This document shows positions 47,947 through 57,121 of a DNA stretch of 64,000 nt, in pieces (the first letter of the stretch is position 1; every line of letters begins with the position of its first letter). The translations under genes and the position numbers were made by a program. Below the pieces are notes generated by a model that saw only the letters and a list, made by a program, of their open reading frames with translations, searched no databases and was not told the DNA's origin. Source of the DNA: Mesorhizobium sophorae (GTDB taxonomy: Bacteria > Pseudomonadota > Alphaproteobacteria > Rhizobiales > Rhizobiaceae); the NCBI RefSeq assembly GCF_002270415.1, contig NZ_NNRI01000008.1, forward strand, positions 62,001 through 126,000. The letters run 5' to 3'.

Positions 47947-48713
47947 AACAGGCCGATATCAAGGAGGCTGCCGAAGCCCTTTTCAACGAGCAGCGCAACC
48001 CGTTCGGCGCCTTCACGCTCGGCTCCGAGACCCATCACGCCGTCACCATTCCAGACGCCGTGCGCCGCTGCCGCTGGATCGCTGTCGACATCAACGCCTC
48101 GGCCTTCGGCCTGTTCTTCGTCAGCCCGTCGGCCGAACGAGCACGGCTCGTGCCTTGCCTCGATTCCGACTATCCCGGCGTTGCGGTGGCGACCAAGTTC
48201 ATTTCAGGCGCCAATGGCGAGGAGATCGTGCGCCACACCCGCAACTCAACGGAACCGCGCTGGTGGACCGACGACGGCATCGCCGCCATGGCGGAGACGT
48301 TCGGCAATCTCGCCTGGACCGAGCAGATGGCACCGCTGGCGCCTGGCACCAGCGGCATCGCCTTCCCCGTCCATGCCGAGCGTGGGCAATGCGGCCTTGT
48401 CGTCTTCCTGGGGTCCGAGATCGTCCTGCCCCAGGATGCGCTCTACGAGATTCATGCCCGCTGCTTTTCGCTGTTTGCCGCTGTCGCCCTCATGCGCCCA
48501 AGCGATACCGGCCGCATGCGCGCGATCTCCAAGCGCGAGCTCGAATGCCTGAAGCTGACCGCCAATGGCAACACCAGCGAGGAGATCGCACGGCTGCTGA
48601 AGCTTTCGGTGCACACCGCCAACCAGTACCTGACGCAATCCACCCAGAAGCTCAACGCGGTCAATCGCAACCAGGCGGTGGCCAAGGCGTTGCGGCTGGG
48701 ACTCATCGAATAG
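47943..48713 (+). CDS. visR: LuxR-type motility master regulator VisR
   Basis: A 256-residue LuxR-family protein with C-terminal helix-turn-helix ISKRELECLKLTANGNTSEEIARLLKLSVHTANQYL. It is the partner of VisN. The start is the TTG at 47943, which overlaps the visN stop codon and implies translational coupling. No ATG or GTG gives a better N-terminus before the conserved region: the open frame continues upstream to 47700, but only as a shadow inside visN. The gene is followed by repeat elements and a convergent gene. Confidence 0.8.
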   Translation: MKQADIKEAAEALFNEQRNPFGAFTLGSETHHAVTIPDAVRRCRWIAVDINASAFGLFFVSPSAERARLVPCLDSDYPGVAVATKFISGANGEEIVRHTRNSTEPRWWTDDGIAAMAETFGNLAWTEQMAPLAPGTSGIAFPVHAERGQCGLVVFLGSEIVLPQDALYEIHARCFSLFAAVALMRPSDTGRMRAISKRELECLKLTANGNTSEEIARLLKLSVHTANQYLTQSTQKLNAVNRNQAVAKALRLGLIE

Positions 48714-48737
48714 GGCAATTCGAGGATCTTGCGGCTA

Positions 48738-48794
48738 ATGCATGTCGCTTAAGAATGGCCCGGTTTTGGGCAAACGACATGCATGGAAGCAAAG
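48738..48794. repeat. Dispersed rhizobial palindromic repeat, copy 2
   Basis: Perfect inverted ends ATGCATGTCG (48738-48747) and CGACATGCAT (48775-48784) enclose a core containing CGGTTTTGGG, followed by GGAAGCAAA. It is the same family as 28374-28430. It lies between convergent genes just after visR and may act in transcript 3'-end processing. Confidence 0.65.
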
Positions 48795-48795
48795 G

Positions 48796-48841
48796 CTTAA
48801 AGCGCCTCGCATGAGCCCGTTTCAACGAGACGCGCTCTAAG
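48796..48841. repeat. Second inverted-repeat element adjacent to repeat copy 2
   Basis: Imperfect arms CTTAAAGCGCCTCG (48796-48809) and CGAGACGCGCTCTAAG (48826-48841) flank a 16-nt loop. It directly abuts the preceding palindromic repeat, so the convergent gap between visR and the flhB-linked gene is almost entirely repeat DNA. Confidence 0.55.
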
Positions 48842-48860
48842 GCTCGGAAGCGGCCGATGT

Positions 48861-49298
48861 TCAGCGAAAGGCCAGCGGCTCGACCCTGCGGATGCGCGCC
48901 TGTTCGATCACCGCCTCGAGCAGGGCCGTGTTGTGCTCAGGGTCTTCGCCCGGCTTCTCGAACGAGACATAGTTGACCACCACGGAAGCACCGTGCTCGC
49001 TCAGCGTCAGCTGGAAATAGACGGTGACACCCGGCGGCCTCAGCTCCAGATCGAGCACGATGCGCGGGCTGCCGCTCCAGTCGACATGCGCCTCGCCGCC
49101 ATGGCCGAGCCGCAGCGTACCCGGCATGAAAAACAGCTCCACCGCCGAATCGACCAGATCCGACAGGCACACGAAATGCTCCAGCCGGATGAAGGCGATG
49201 TAGTCGGCGACATCGATCAGCCGGAGTTCCCCCACCACTTGCTCGATGGCGCTGGCGACGATGATCTCGCGGGAGTTTGCGTGCGGTTGCCGGTTCAT
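48861..49298 (-). CDS. Conserved hypothetical protein coupled to flhB
   Basis: A 145-residue soluble protein with no signal peptide or membrane segment and no recognised domain. Its start overlaps the flhB stop by 4 nt (ATGA), making it the last gene of the motA-fliM-fliN-fliG-flhB operon. A hypothetical gene is found at this place in other rhizobial flagellar islands, which suggests a motility role, but nothing in the sequence shows what it does. Confidence 0.72.
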   Translation of the reverse strand: MNRQPHANSREIIVASAIEQVVGELRLIDVADYIAFIRLEHFVCLSDLVDSAVELFFMPGTLRLGHGGEAHVDWSGSPRIVLDLELRPPGVTVYFQLTLSEHGASVVVNYVSFEKPGEDPEHNTALLEAVIEQARIRRVEPLAFR

Positions 49299-50377
49299 GA
49301 AATCTGTCTGCGCTCAGCCTTTTTCGAGTAGACGACCCGCACCAGTTCGGCGACGGCCTGATAGAATTGCGACGGGATCACATTATCGACCGAAACTTGC
49401 TTGTACATGGAGCGGGCGAGCGCCACGTCCTCGAAGATCGGGATGTTGTGTTCCCGCGCGATCTCGCGGATTTTCAGCGCCACCAGGTCCTGTCCCTTGG
49501 CCAGCACGATCGGCGCCGAATCCTCGTCGCGCACATATTTCAGCGCAATCGAGAAGTGGGTCGGGTTGGCGATGATCAGCGTCGCGCGCGGCACCGCCGT
49601 CATCATCCGTTTGCGCGCCCGGTCGCGCGCCAGCGAGCGCAGCCGCGACTTGACGATCGGGTCACCTTCGGACTGCTTGAACTCGTCCTTGACCTCCTGC
49701 TTGCTCATGCGCAGGTCCTGCTTCCAGTGGAAGCGCGACCAGACGATGTCGACCGCCGCGATCAGCCCCATGACGAAGACGATCGCCACCAGGATGTCGA
49801 CGGCGATGCCACGGATGACGAGGCCGAAGGCGACCGGGTTGGTGATCATGCCGGCGAGCAGTTTGCGGTGGTCTTCCGACAGCGTGAAGCTCAGCACGAC
49901 GATGGCGAAACCGACCTTGCCGAGAGACTTCAGGAACTCGACCCAACCCTGAATGCCGAACAGCCTGTTCCAGCCCTTGGCAATCGAGATGCGCGAGAGT
50001 TGCGGCCGGATCCGCTCGCCGACGAATTGCGGCATGTTCTGGAACACCGAGGCGCCGACACCGGCAACGCTCAACAGCACCAGCAGGCTGACGATGGCGC
50101 GGCCCACCTCCAGGAGGACGATCTTGTAGAGCGCGATGACGTCGGTCTCGGTGTCCATCGGCCAGGCTTCCGGCTTCTCCAGGAACATCGACAGAAACAT
50201 GCCGAGATCGATGATGGCGTCCTTGGCGTAGAAGACGGTGAATACCAGTATGGCGACGAAGGATGCCAGCAGCGCCGTTTCCCGCGAATGGGGCAGCTTG
50301 CCCTGTTCGATGGTGTCGCGGATCTTCTTTTCCGTCGCCTCTTCGGTTTTCGAATCCTTGTCGACCGCGTCAGCCAT
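49295..50377 (-). CDS. flhB: Flagellar type III export switch protein FlhB
   Basis: A 360-residue export-apparatus protein with four N-terminal helices and a cytoplasmic C-terminal domain that switches export from rod/hook to filament substrates. The autocleavage motif Asn271-Pro-Thr-His274 is intact (IIANPTHFSIAL). The N-terminal KTEEATEKKIRDTIEQGKLPHSRE is the family hallmark. It is downstream of fliG by 9 nt and overlaps the next hypothetical gene by 4 nt, so it belongs to the minus-strand motility operon. Confidence 0.95.
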   Translation of the reverse strand: MADAVDKDSKTEEATEKKIRDTIEQGKLPHSRETALLASFVAILVFTVFYAKDAIIDLGMFLSMFLEKPEAWPMDTETDVIALYKIVLLEVGRAIVSLLVLLSVAGVGASVFQNMPQFVGERIRPQLSRISIAKGWNRLFGIQGWVEFLKSLGKVGFAIVVLSFTLSEDHRKLLAGMITNPVAFGLVIRGIAVDILVAIVFVMGLIAAVDIVWSRFHWKQDLRMSKQEVKDEFKQSEGDPIVKSRLRSLARDRARKRMMTAVPRATLIIANPTHFSIALKYVRDEDSAPIVLAKGQDLVALKIREIAREHNIPIFEDVALARSMYKQVSVDNVIPSQFYQAVAELVRVVYSKKAERRQIS

Positions 50378-50386
50378 GTCGCGGTC

Positions 50387-51397
50387 TTAGGCGGCGTTCT
50401 GGGTCGAGGGAAGTTCGAAGGCGCCTTCGCGCGACAGCCGGATCGTCGTCGACACGATCGACTTGCGCGCTGCCATGATGTCGGCAAGGGCGACGCCCTC
50501 CGACCCTTGTCCGAGCTCGGCTTCGATCATGCGCCGCGACCGCGCGCCGATCGCCGACAGCGCCGCCTCGGCAAGCGCGGCCGAAGTGCCGCGCAAGGCC
50601 AGCGTGACCAGTTCGGTCGACAGCCCGTCGAACAGCAGCACCCGCGCTTTCTGGGTCAGCAGCGGCAAATCGTCGAAGGCGAACAGGCGAGCGCGGACAC
50701 CGTCGAGATCGGGCGTGCCGGCGGCTTCCAGGTCCTGCATGACCTCCTCGAGCAGCGGCTTGTCCAGCTCGTTGAGAACGCTGGCGACGCGCGCCTGCCC
50801 GGCCGACGTGTCCTTGGTCGAAGTTTCCGTCAACACACTGCTGCGCAGCCGGTTTTCGACGATCCTTGTGGCGGCGTCCGGAACATTGGCCATCGTCACC
50901 ATGCGCTTGATGATTTCGCCGCGTGTCGGCTTGGTTAGCGTCAGGAGCACGCTCGCCGCCGCTTGCGGCGCCAGCTTCGACAGCACCATAGCCGCGGTCT
51001 GCGGATGTTCGCCGGCCAAGAAGGCGCCAAGCCGCGCCGGTTCGAGCTTTTCGAGCTCGGGCCAGATCGGCAGCGGGGCTTCAGGCGCGACCTCGAATTT
51101 CTTATCGCCCATGATCGCGCTCATCTCTTCGGGCGAGAGCGATTCATTGAGGATGGTGTCCATCCTGTCGGCCGAATCGAGCAGTCCCGCCCCTTCGGTG
51201 AACTCGGCTTCGAACTCGGCGACGATCCGCTCGAGATCGCTTTGCGGAATGGTCCGCAGCAGCCGGGCGCCCTCGATCAGCGCCTTCAATTCTTCCTGCT
51301 TGAAGAATTTCAAGAGACGGCTGGCCGACGGCTTGCCCATCGCCACCAGTATGGCGGCCGCCTTCTGCGCGCGGGTCAAGGTCACCAGCGTCGTCAT
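50387..51397 (-). CDS. fliG: Flagellar motor switch protein FliG
   Basis: A 336-residue C-ring component that binds the MS ring and contacts MotA for torque. The middle domain carries GEHPQTAAMVLSKLAPQAAA (EHPQ motif) and the C-terminal domain carries the charged torque helix (LTQKARVLLFDGLSTELVTLAL). GAGAGGC and GGAGG precede the ATG at 51397; an in-frame ATG 36 nt upstream is less likely. It lies between fliN and flhB in the motA operon. Confidence 0.93.
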   Translation of the reverse strand: MTTLVTLTRAQKAAAILVAMGKPSASRLLKFFKQEELKALIEGARLLRTIPQSDLERIVAEFEAEFTEGAGLLDSADRMDTILNESLSPEEMSAIMGDKKFEVAPEAPLPIWPELEKLEPARLGAFLAGEHPQTAAMVLSKLAPQAAASVLLTLTKPTRGEIIKRMVTMANVPDAATRIVENRLRSSVLTETSTKDTSAGQARVASVLNELDKPLLEEVMQDLEAAGTPDLDGVRARLFAFDDLPLLTQKARVLLFDGLSTELVTLALRGTSAALAEAALSAIGARSRRMIEAELGQGSEGVALADIMAARKSIVSTTIRLSREGAFELPSTQNAA

Positions 51398-51440
51398 GCC
51401 TCTCGCCTCCGCTGCCACCGGCAAGCCCCGCAATCCATGT

Positions 51441-51827
51441 CTAGGCGCCCTTCGTGCCGGCGATGATTTCGGTCAGCCTGATGCCGAAGCGCGACGGATC
51501 GCTTTCCAGCACGGTGATCTCGCCGCGTGCGATCTTGCGGCCGTTGACCACGACGTCGACAGGTTCGCCGATGCGCCTGTTGAGCGCCACCGTCGACCCC
51601 TTCTGCAGCCCCATCAGGTCGGAGACCGGCATCTCGGTGCTGCCGAGGATGATCTGGACATCGACGGGGATGTTCATGATGACGCTCGAATTGGCACCGG
51701 AAGCGGCCCGGAACGCCGCATCCGGGCGCTGCTCCTCTTCATGCAGGACCCCGCGCAATTCTTCGATGGCGCGGTCGAGCTGCTCGTCGGGCTGGTCGAG
51801 GTCGGCTTCCGCCTTGGTCTGGGCCAT
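51441..51827 (-). CDS. fliN: Flagellar motor switch protein FliN
   Basis: A 128-residue C-ring protein with an acidic N-terminus and a C-terminal SpoA domain ([25 protein letters not shown] ... [12 protein letters not shown]). GGAG lies 8 nt before the ATG at 51827, giving the normal FliN length; the frame stays open further upstream over the end of fliM, which is a shadow. It is 17 nt downstream of fliM in the same operon. Confidence 0.92.
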   Translation of the reverse strand: MAQTKAEADLDQPDEQLDRAIEELRGVLHEEEQRPDAAFRAASGANSSVIMNIPVDVQIILGSTEMPVSDLMGLQKGSTVALNRRIGEPVDVVVNGRKIARGEITVLESDPSRFGIRLTEIIAGTKGA

Positions 51828-51844
51828 GAATCGTCTCCAAATGC

Positions 51845-52792
51845 TCAGGCGCGTCCGGCGGCAGCCGGCATCAGCCCGTCGATAAAATCCTGCCCGGCAT
51901 CGTAGGGATGCCTGATTCGGACGGTGTAATTCTGACCCAGTTTGCCGAACTCGCATACGAACAGGGTCTTGCCGCGCGCGCTGAGACGCGCCTGCGACTG
52001 TGCCGTTTCCTCGAATTCGATGACCTGGCCGATTTCGAAATCGGCAAGGTCGCCGAGTGTCAGTCGTGCAAGCGGCATGGTGGCCTCTAGTGCCACCGTG
52101 GATCGCATCACTTCTTCCGAAAAGCGCGCGCGCCAGCTGGCGCTGTGATCGTCCTGGCTGACACCGGCGGCGCTGTCGCGGCTGGCCAGCACGATACGCT
52201 GCGGCATCGTCACCGTGACGGTGCCGCTATCGGCCGGCGTCGAGATGCCAAAGACGATGCGGACTGCAGCGCCGTCGCGCAGCACGTGCCGTTTGGCTTC
52301 GGTGCCCGACGTCGCCCGCGACACGGGCAGGCGCAGATCGAGCGAGCGCCGTCCAGATCCGTTCAGGGCCTGTGCGACCTGCTGGAACACCATGGTCGAG
52401 ACATCGATCTCGATCTGCGACAGATCGCGCTCGATAGGCGATGCCGGCATCTCCGGGTCGCCGCCGAACAGTGTGCAGACCGTGATCGCGATCGCCGGCG
52501 CATCGATCACCACGGTCATGGCATCGGACGACGTGGCTGATGCGACGATGGTCATGGCAAACGTATCGCCGGCATGCGAGCGCGCCTCCGCGACGCGGCT
52601 GATCTCGACGGCCCGGAGATCGACGGTGACCGGAACGCCAAGCTCACTGGTCAGGCTCTTCTGCAGCAGCGGCGCGGCGCGCTCGGCCATGCCCCGGCCG
52701 GTGCCGATGACCTGGGCGGCCTCGCCGCTGTCGCCAACCAGGCGCTCGATGATCAGCGAGCGGGCTTCCGAGGGGCTTCCCGGGCTTGTCAT
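51845..52792 (-). CDS. fliM: Flagellar motor switch protein FliM (divergent, rhizobial type)
   Basis: A 315-residue C-ring protein with the C-terminal SpoA domain ([22 protein letters not shown] ... [14 protein letters not shown]) and a degenerate middle domain. The position between motA and fliN identifies it. The N-terminus ([18 protein letters not shown]) lacks an obvious copy of the canonical CheY-binding LSQxEIDxLL peptide. It starts 32 nt after motA on the minus strand. Confidence 0.88.
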   Translation of the reverse strand: MTSPGSPSEARSLIIERLVGDSGEAAQVIGTGRGMAERAAPLLQKSLTSELGVPVTVDLRAVEISRVAEARSHAGDTFAMTIVASATSSDAMTVVIDAPAIAITVCTLFGGDPEMPASPIERDLSQIEIDVSTMVFQQVAQALNGSGRRSLDLRLPVSRATSGTEAKRHVLRDGAAVRIVFGISTPADSGTVTVTMPQRIVLASRDSAAGVSQDDHSASWRARFSEEVMRSTVALEATMPLARLTLGDLADFEIGQVIEFEETAQSQARLSARGKTLFVCEFGKLGQNYTVRIRHPYDAGQDFIDGLMPAAAGRA

Positions 52793-52824
52793 GACAATGC
52801 TGGGACCGATCTCTGGCGCATCGC

Positions 52825-53700
52825 TCAGGCAGCCTTCTTCTCGGCAGTGCCGGTGTTCATCGTGCTCTGCTCGACGGCGTCGATCGTCGGCCGCTCATAG
52901 GACGAGATGGTCTTGCGGCCAAACTCGATCGCCACCTGCGGCAATGCGCCGTTCATGTAGGCCAGCAGTGTCTGCTTGACGATGATGTAGAGGCGGTTGT
53001 TCTTCTCGCGCACGGTCTTGATCTTGGTGGCGACCGGCCCGACCACCGCATAGGACAGGAAGATGCCGAGGAAGGTGCCGACCAGGGCCGCGCCAATCAG
53101 GCCGCCGAGGATTTCCGGCGACTGGTCGAGCGCGCCCATCGCCTTGACCACGCCAAGCACGGCGGCGACGATGCCGAGCGCGGGCAGGCCGTCGCCGACC
53201 GCCACCATCGCGTGATAAGCCTTCATCTTGTCGGACTTGATGGTCTGGATTTCCTCGTCCATCAGCGCCTCGATCTCGTGCGAGCGGGCATTGCCGATGA
53301 TGATGATGCGGCAGTAATCGCAGATGAAATTCATCAAATCGTGGTTCTTGAGCACGGTCGGAAAGGCCTGGAAGATCGCCGATTCCTCGGGATTGTCGAT
53401 ATGCGCCTCGACCTCGCTGCGCGATTTCGAGCGCAGCTCGCGCATCAAGCTGTGCAGCACGCCGAGCGTTTCGAGGTAGTTCTGTTCCTTTGGCACCGCC
53501 TGCTTGAACGCCTCGAGGATGGCCTTGCCGGTATCCTTGACCGTCTTCATCGGATTGGCGACCAGAAACGTGCCGAACGCGGCGCCGCAGATGACCACGG
53601 CTTCCCACGGCTGGACCAGCACATGAAGATGGCCGCCCATGGCCATGAAGCCGCCAAGAACGCAGCCGAGCGTCACCACCAGTCCAATCAGAATGCCCAC
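52825..53700 (-). CDS. motA: Flagellar motor stator protein MotA
   Basis: A 291-residue inner-membrane stator subunit with four helices and a large cytoplasmic loop that contacts FliG. The N-terminus [23 protein letters not shown] and the loop ending ([24 protein letters not shown]) are diagnostic. The start codon is GTG with GGAAGGA about 7 nt upstream. It is the first gene of the minus-strand motor operon. Its partner MotB is not in the window and probably lies elsewhere in the island. Confidence 0.95.
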   Translation of the reverse strand: MGILIGLVVTLGCVLGGFMAMGGHLHVLVQPWEAVVICGAAFGTFLVANPMKTVKDTGKAILEAFKQAVPKEQNYLETLGVLHSLMRELRSKSRSEVEAHIDNPEESAIFQAFPTVLKNHDLMNFICDYCRIIIIGNARSHEIEALMDEEIQTIKSDKMKAYHAMVAVGDGLPALGIVAAVLGVVKAMGALDQSPEILGGLIGAALVGTFLGIFLSYAVVGPVATKIKTVREKNNRLYIIVKQTLLAYMNGALPQVAIEFGRKTISSYERPTIDAVEQSTMNTGTAEKKAA

Positions 53701-53847
53701 AACAGGTCCTTCCGCATTTCACATCGGAAGCAAGGGATAGCCCCCGTGCCTTGTGTGAGGCTTGAATCGAAGCCGCTGGATTGGATTCAGTTTCGCGCAA
53801 GGAAGTGGGGATATTGTGCCGGCATAGCTTCGGCCGGAGGCACGTCT
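53701..53847. promoter_or_regulatory. Divergent promoter region between motA and the DUF1217 gene
   Basis: This 147-nt gap separates two operons that read away from each other, so it must hold the promoters for both the motor operon and the rod/export operon. No confident -35/-10 pair was identified. Confidence 0.5.
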
Positions 53848-54969
53848 TTGCTTAATACCTTTACCAGCTACCAGCTCATTACCAAGGACATCTCGAAGTC
53901 GCTCGACAGGATCGAGCAGCAGCCCGTGGTCGACCGCGATACCAAATATTATCTCGCCAACATCACCAAGGTGAAATCGATCGACGATTTCGTCAACAAT
54001 GACCGGTTGTTCAAATATGCCATGAAGGCCTACGGCCTCGAGAACATGGACTACGCCAAGGCCTTCATGGTCAAGGCGTTGAAGGAAGGCGTCTCCGATC
54101 CCAACAGCTTTGCCAACAAGTTGACCGACAAGCGCTACGCCGAGTTCGTCAGCGCCTTCAACTTCGCCGCCAATGGCGCCGATGCGACCATCTACAACAA
54201 GACGCAGCAGATGGTGACCAAAAACTACGCCACGCAGGCGGCAATCGCCGGCCTCGATCCGAACTCCGACTATGTGAAGGGCGAGACGACATATTATCTC
54301 GCCAACATCACCAAGGTGAAGTCGATCGACGATCTGATGTCGAACAACCGGCTCTACACCTACGCGCTCGCGTCATTCGGCCTCGATGCGGCGACGCAGG
54401 ACAAGGATCTCATCAAGCGGGTTCTGCAGGGCGGCGTCCGCAACCCCGACAGCGTCGCCAACAAGATGACGGACAAGACCTACGCAGCACTCGCCTCGGC
54501 TTTCAATTTCGAAGCCAATGGCGAGAACGCCACCACCATCGTTTCGGCGCAGCAGCCGACCGTCGACAAGTACATGCGCCAAACGCTCGAAGAGGATGCC
54601 GGCAACACCAACCAGGGCGTGCGGCTGGCGCTTTATTTCGACCGCAAGGCGCCGACCATCACCAGTTGGTACGACGTGCTGGCTGACACCGCCCTTGCCA
54701 GCGTCGTGCGCACCGCGCTCGGGCTGCCCGATTCCTTCGCCACCGCCAACATCGACAAGCAGGCGCAGCTCTTCGAGCAGAAACTCGACATCTCGGATTT
54801 CACCGATCCCGAGAAGCTCGGCAAGTTCCTGACTCGCTTCACCAGCATGTACGAGATAAACAATCCGACCTCATCGGCGGTCAGCTCGGCCAGCGTGCTG
54901 TTTGCCCAGCCGATCACGGTCGGCATCTCCACCGACCTGATGATGGCCATGCAGAAATTGAGGTTCTGA
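53848..54969 (+). CDS. DUF1217 flagellar-cluster protein with internal duplication
   Basis: A 373-residue soluble protein containing DUF1217 units. Two repeats, about residues 31-110 and 147-226, share YYLANITKVKSIDD, a NxRL motif and LTDK-Y-AF-F-A-G. A third, weaker copy follows in the C-terminal part. The start is TTG at 53848, supported by GGAGG with 7-nt spacing; the frame is open far upstream but only antisense to motA. It is 7 nt before flgF. DUF1217 genes sit at this place in rhizobial flagellar islands (orf38 position). The role is unknown; it may be a secreted or rod-associated factor. Confidence 0.8.
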   Translation: MLNTFTSYQLITKDISKSLDRIEQQPVVDRDTKYYLANITKVKSIDDFVNNDRLFKYAMKAYGLENMDYAKAFMVKALKEGVSDPNSFANKLTDKRYAEFVSAFNFAANGADATIYNKTQQMVTKNYATQAAIAGLDPNSDYVKGETTYYLANITKVKSIDDLMSNNRLYTYALASFGLDAATQDKDLIKRVLQGGVRNPDSVANKMTDKTYAALASAFNFEANGENATTIVSAQQPTVDKYMRQTLEEDAGNTNQGVRLALYFDRKAPTITSWYDVLADTALASVVRTALGLPDSFATANIDKQAQLFEQKLDISDFTDPEKLGKFLTRFTSMYEINNPTSSAVSSASVLFAQPITVGISTDLMMAMQKLRF

Positions 54970-54976
54970 GACCATC

Positions 54977-55699
54977 ATGCGGGACAGCCTGTACGTCGCC
55001 CTTTCCTCGCAGATCGCGCTCGAGCGTCGCCTCGACACGATCGCCGACAACGTCGCCAACGCCTCGACGATCGGCTTTCGCGCCACCGGCGTGAAATTCG
55101 AGGATGTCGTCTCCGGCATCGGGCCGAAGTCGGTATCCTTCGCGTCTTCGGGCAAGACCTATCTTTCCGGCGCGCACGGCGCCTTGACCGAGACCGGAAA
55201 TCCGTTCGATTTCGCCGTCCAGGGCGATGCCTGGTTCGCCATCGATACGCCGGTCGGCACCGTCATGACCCGCGACGGGCGCTTTTCGATGAACGAGAAT
55301 GGCGAACTCATGTCGATCGAGGGCCACCCGGTGCTCGACGCCGGCGGTGCGCCGATCCAGCTCGACCCCCGCAACGGTCCGCCCAAGGCCGGGGCCGACG
55401 GTTCGCTGCGCCAGAACGATCAGCTTGTCGGCTCCATCGGCCTCTACAATTTCGATCCCGGCGAGAATTTCGTCCGCTACGGCAATTCCGGGATCATTCC
55501 GGCGCGCACGCCGGAGCCGGTCACCGATCGCTCCGATACCGGCATCGCCCAGGGCTTTCTCGAAGAATCCAACGTCAATCCGGTGCTGGAGATCACCCGG
55601 CTGATCCAGGTGCAGCGCGCTTTCGAAAACACCGCAGCCCTGATGCGGCAGACCGACTCCTCCACCGACGAGGCGATCAAGACGCTCGGCTCGAAATAG
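54977..55699 (+). CDS. flgF: Flagellar proximal rod protein FlgF
   Basis: A 240-residue rod protein of the FlgG/FlgE superfamily. The N-terminal rod motif is ALERRLDTIADNVANASTIGFRATG, the central domain contains GAHGALTETGNPFDFAVQGDAWF, and the C-terminal heptad segment is RLIQVQRAFENTAALMRQTD. It has no signal peptide because it is exported by the flagellar type III apparatus. It lies 7 nt after the DUF1217 gene and 3 nt before fliI. Confidence 0.93.
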   Translation: MRDSLYVALSSQIALERRLDTIADNVANASTIGFRATGVKFEDVVSGIGPKSVSFASSGKTYLSGAHGALTETGNPFDFAVQGDAWFAIDTPVGTVMTRDGRFSMNENGELMSIEGHPVLDAGGAPIQLDPRNGPPKAGADGSLRQNDQLVGSIGLYNFDPGENFVRYGNSGIIPARTPEPVTDRSDTGIAQGFLEESNVNPVLEITRLIQVQRAFENTAALMRQTDSSTDEAIKTLGSK

Positions 55700-55702
55700 T
55701 CC

Positions 55703-57121
55703 ATGTCGCTCGACCAGCCATCCCTGCGCGCACCCGAACGACAGCTCCAGCCGGCTCCCGAAGACCGGCTTGCCGCGCTGGAACGGGTATGGCGGCGTTT
55801 TGCCGGCACCGAAGCGCTGCTCAAGCGCGGCGGCCGCGTCGTCGAAGTGACGTCCACGCACTACAAGGTGCGCGGCCTTTCCGACTTCGCCAGGCTGGGC
55901 GACATTGTTGAACAGCGCGGCCATGCCGGCGCACGCCGTGGCGAGGTCGTCAAGATCAGCCGTGACGAGGTCGTCGTGGCACCCTTCGAACGCAGCTCCG
56001 ATGCGGGCATCGGGGATGCCGTGTTCCGCCGCGGTCCGCTCGCGGTGGCGCCGCACGCCTCATGGCGCGGCCGCACCATCGACGCGCTCACCAGGGCGAT
56101 CGATGCCGGCCCGTCACTGGTCAGGGGTGACGACACGCCGAGCGGCGCCCGGACCACGCCCGGCGCCATGGCGCGGCAGCGCGTCGGCACCGCCTTCATG
56201 ACCGGCGTCAAGGTCATCGACATCTTCACGCCGCTTTGTTTCGGCCAGCGCCTCGGTGTCTTTGCCGGCTCCGGCGTCGGCAAATCGACGCTGCTCGCCA
56301 TGCTAGCCGGCGCCGACGCCTTCGACACCGTCGTCGTGGCGCTGATCGGCGAACGCGGCCGCGAAGTCCGTGAATTTCTTGAGGATACGATCGGCGACAG
56401 CATGGCCAAGACCGTCGCCGTCGTCGCCACCAGCGACGAGAGCGCCATGATGCGCCGGCGTGCGCCCGACACCGCCATGCGCGTCGCCGAGCATTTTCGC
56501 GACCAGGGCCACCGCGTGCTTCTGGTGCTGGATTCGATCACCCGCTTCGCCCATGCCTTGCGCGAGGTGGCGACGGGAACCGGCGAGCCACCGGTCGCCC
56601 GCGGCTATCCCGCTTCGGTGTTCACCGAACTGCCAAAGCTGCTCGAGCGCGCCGGGCCGGGCGCCGAAGGCCCCGGGGTTGAAGGCAAGGGATCGATCAC
56701 CGCCATCATTTCCGTCCTGGTCGACGGCGACGACCACAACGACCCGGTCGCCGACTCTGTGCGCGGCATCCTTGACGGCCATGTCGTGCTCGACCGTGCG
56801 ATCGCCGAACAGGGCCGCTATCCGCCGGTCAATCCGTTGTCGTCCATATCGCGTCTTGCCGGCAAGGCCTGGAGCGCCGAACAGCGCGCGCTGGTGACAA
56901 GGCTGAAATCGATGATCGCCCGCTTCGAGGACACGCGCGACATCCGTTTGCTGGGCGCCTATCAGGGCGGCGTCGACGCCGAGCTCGACATTGCCGTGCG
57001 CCAGGTGCCGCTGATCTACGAGGCGCTGACGCAATCGCCCAAGGATCGTCCGTCCGCCGAACCGTTCTCCGATCTCGCCCGTCACCTCAAGGGTAAGCTG
57101 AATGCCGATGCAGGAGACTGA
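55703..57121 (+). CDS. fliI: Flagellar export ATPase FliI
   Basis: A 472-residue F1-ATPase-like hexameric ATPase that energises export. Walker A is GVFAGSGVGKSTLL, the Walker B region is RVLLVLDSITRFAHAL, and ALIGERGREVREF is the family motif. The N-terminal region is less conserved. The end overlaps the next gene by 20 nt. The usual FliH and FliJ partners are not found beside it under recognisable sequences; the downstream coiled-coil protein may occupy the fliJ-like position. Confidence 0.94.
   Translation: MSLDQPSLRAPERQLQPAPEDRLAALERVWRRFAGTEALLKRGGRVVEVTSTHYKVRGLSDFARLGDIVEQRGHAGARRGEVVKISRDEVVVAPFERSSDAGIGDAVFRRGPLAVAPHASWRGRTIDALTRAIDAGPSLVRGDDTPSGARTTPGAMARQRVGTAFMTGVKVIDIFTPLCFGQRLGVFAGSGVGKSTLLAMLAGADAFDTVVVALIGERGREVREFLEDTIGDSMAKTVAVVATSDESAMMRRRAPDTAMRVAEHFRDQGHRVLLVLDSITRFAHALREVATGTGEPPVARGYPASVFTELPKLLERAGPGAEGPGVEGKGSITAIISVLVDGDDHNDPVADSVRGILDGHVVLDRAIAEQGRYPPVNPLSSISRLAGKAWSAEQRALVTRLKSMIARFEDTRDIRLLGAYQGGVDAELDIAVRQVPLIYEALTQSPKDRPSAEPFSDLARHLKGKLNADAGD

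Noticed and set aside
53212..53847. A 5' extension of the DUF1217 gene to a start at 53212
   Set aside because: The extension is antisense to motA, and its peptide has no domain. A GGAGG with correct spacing marks TTG 53848 as the start.
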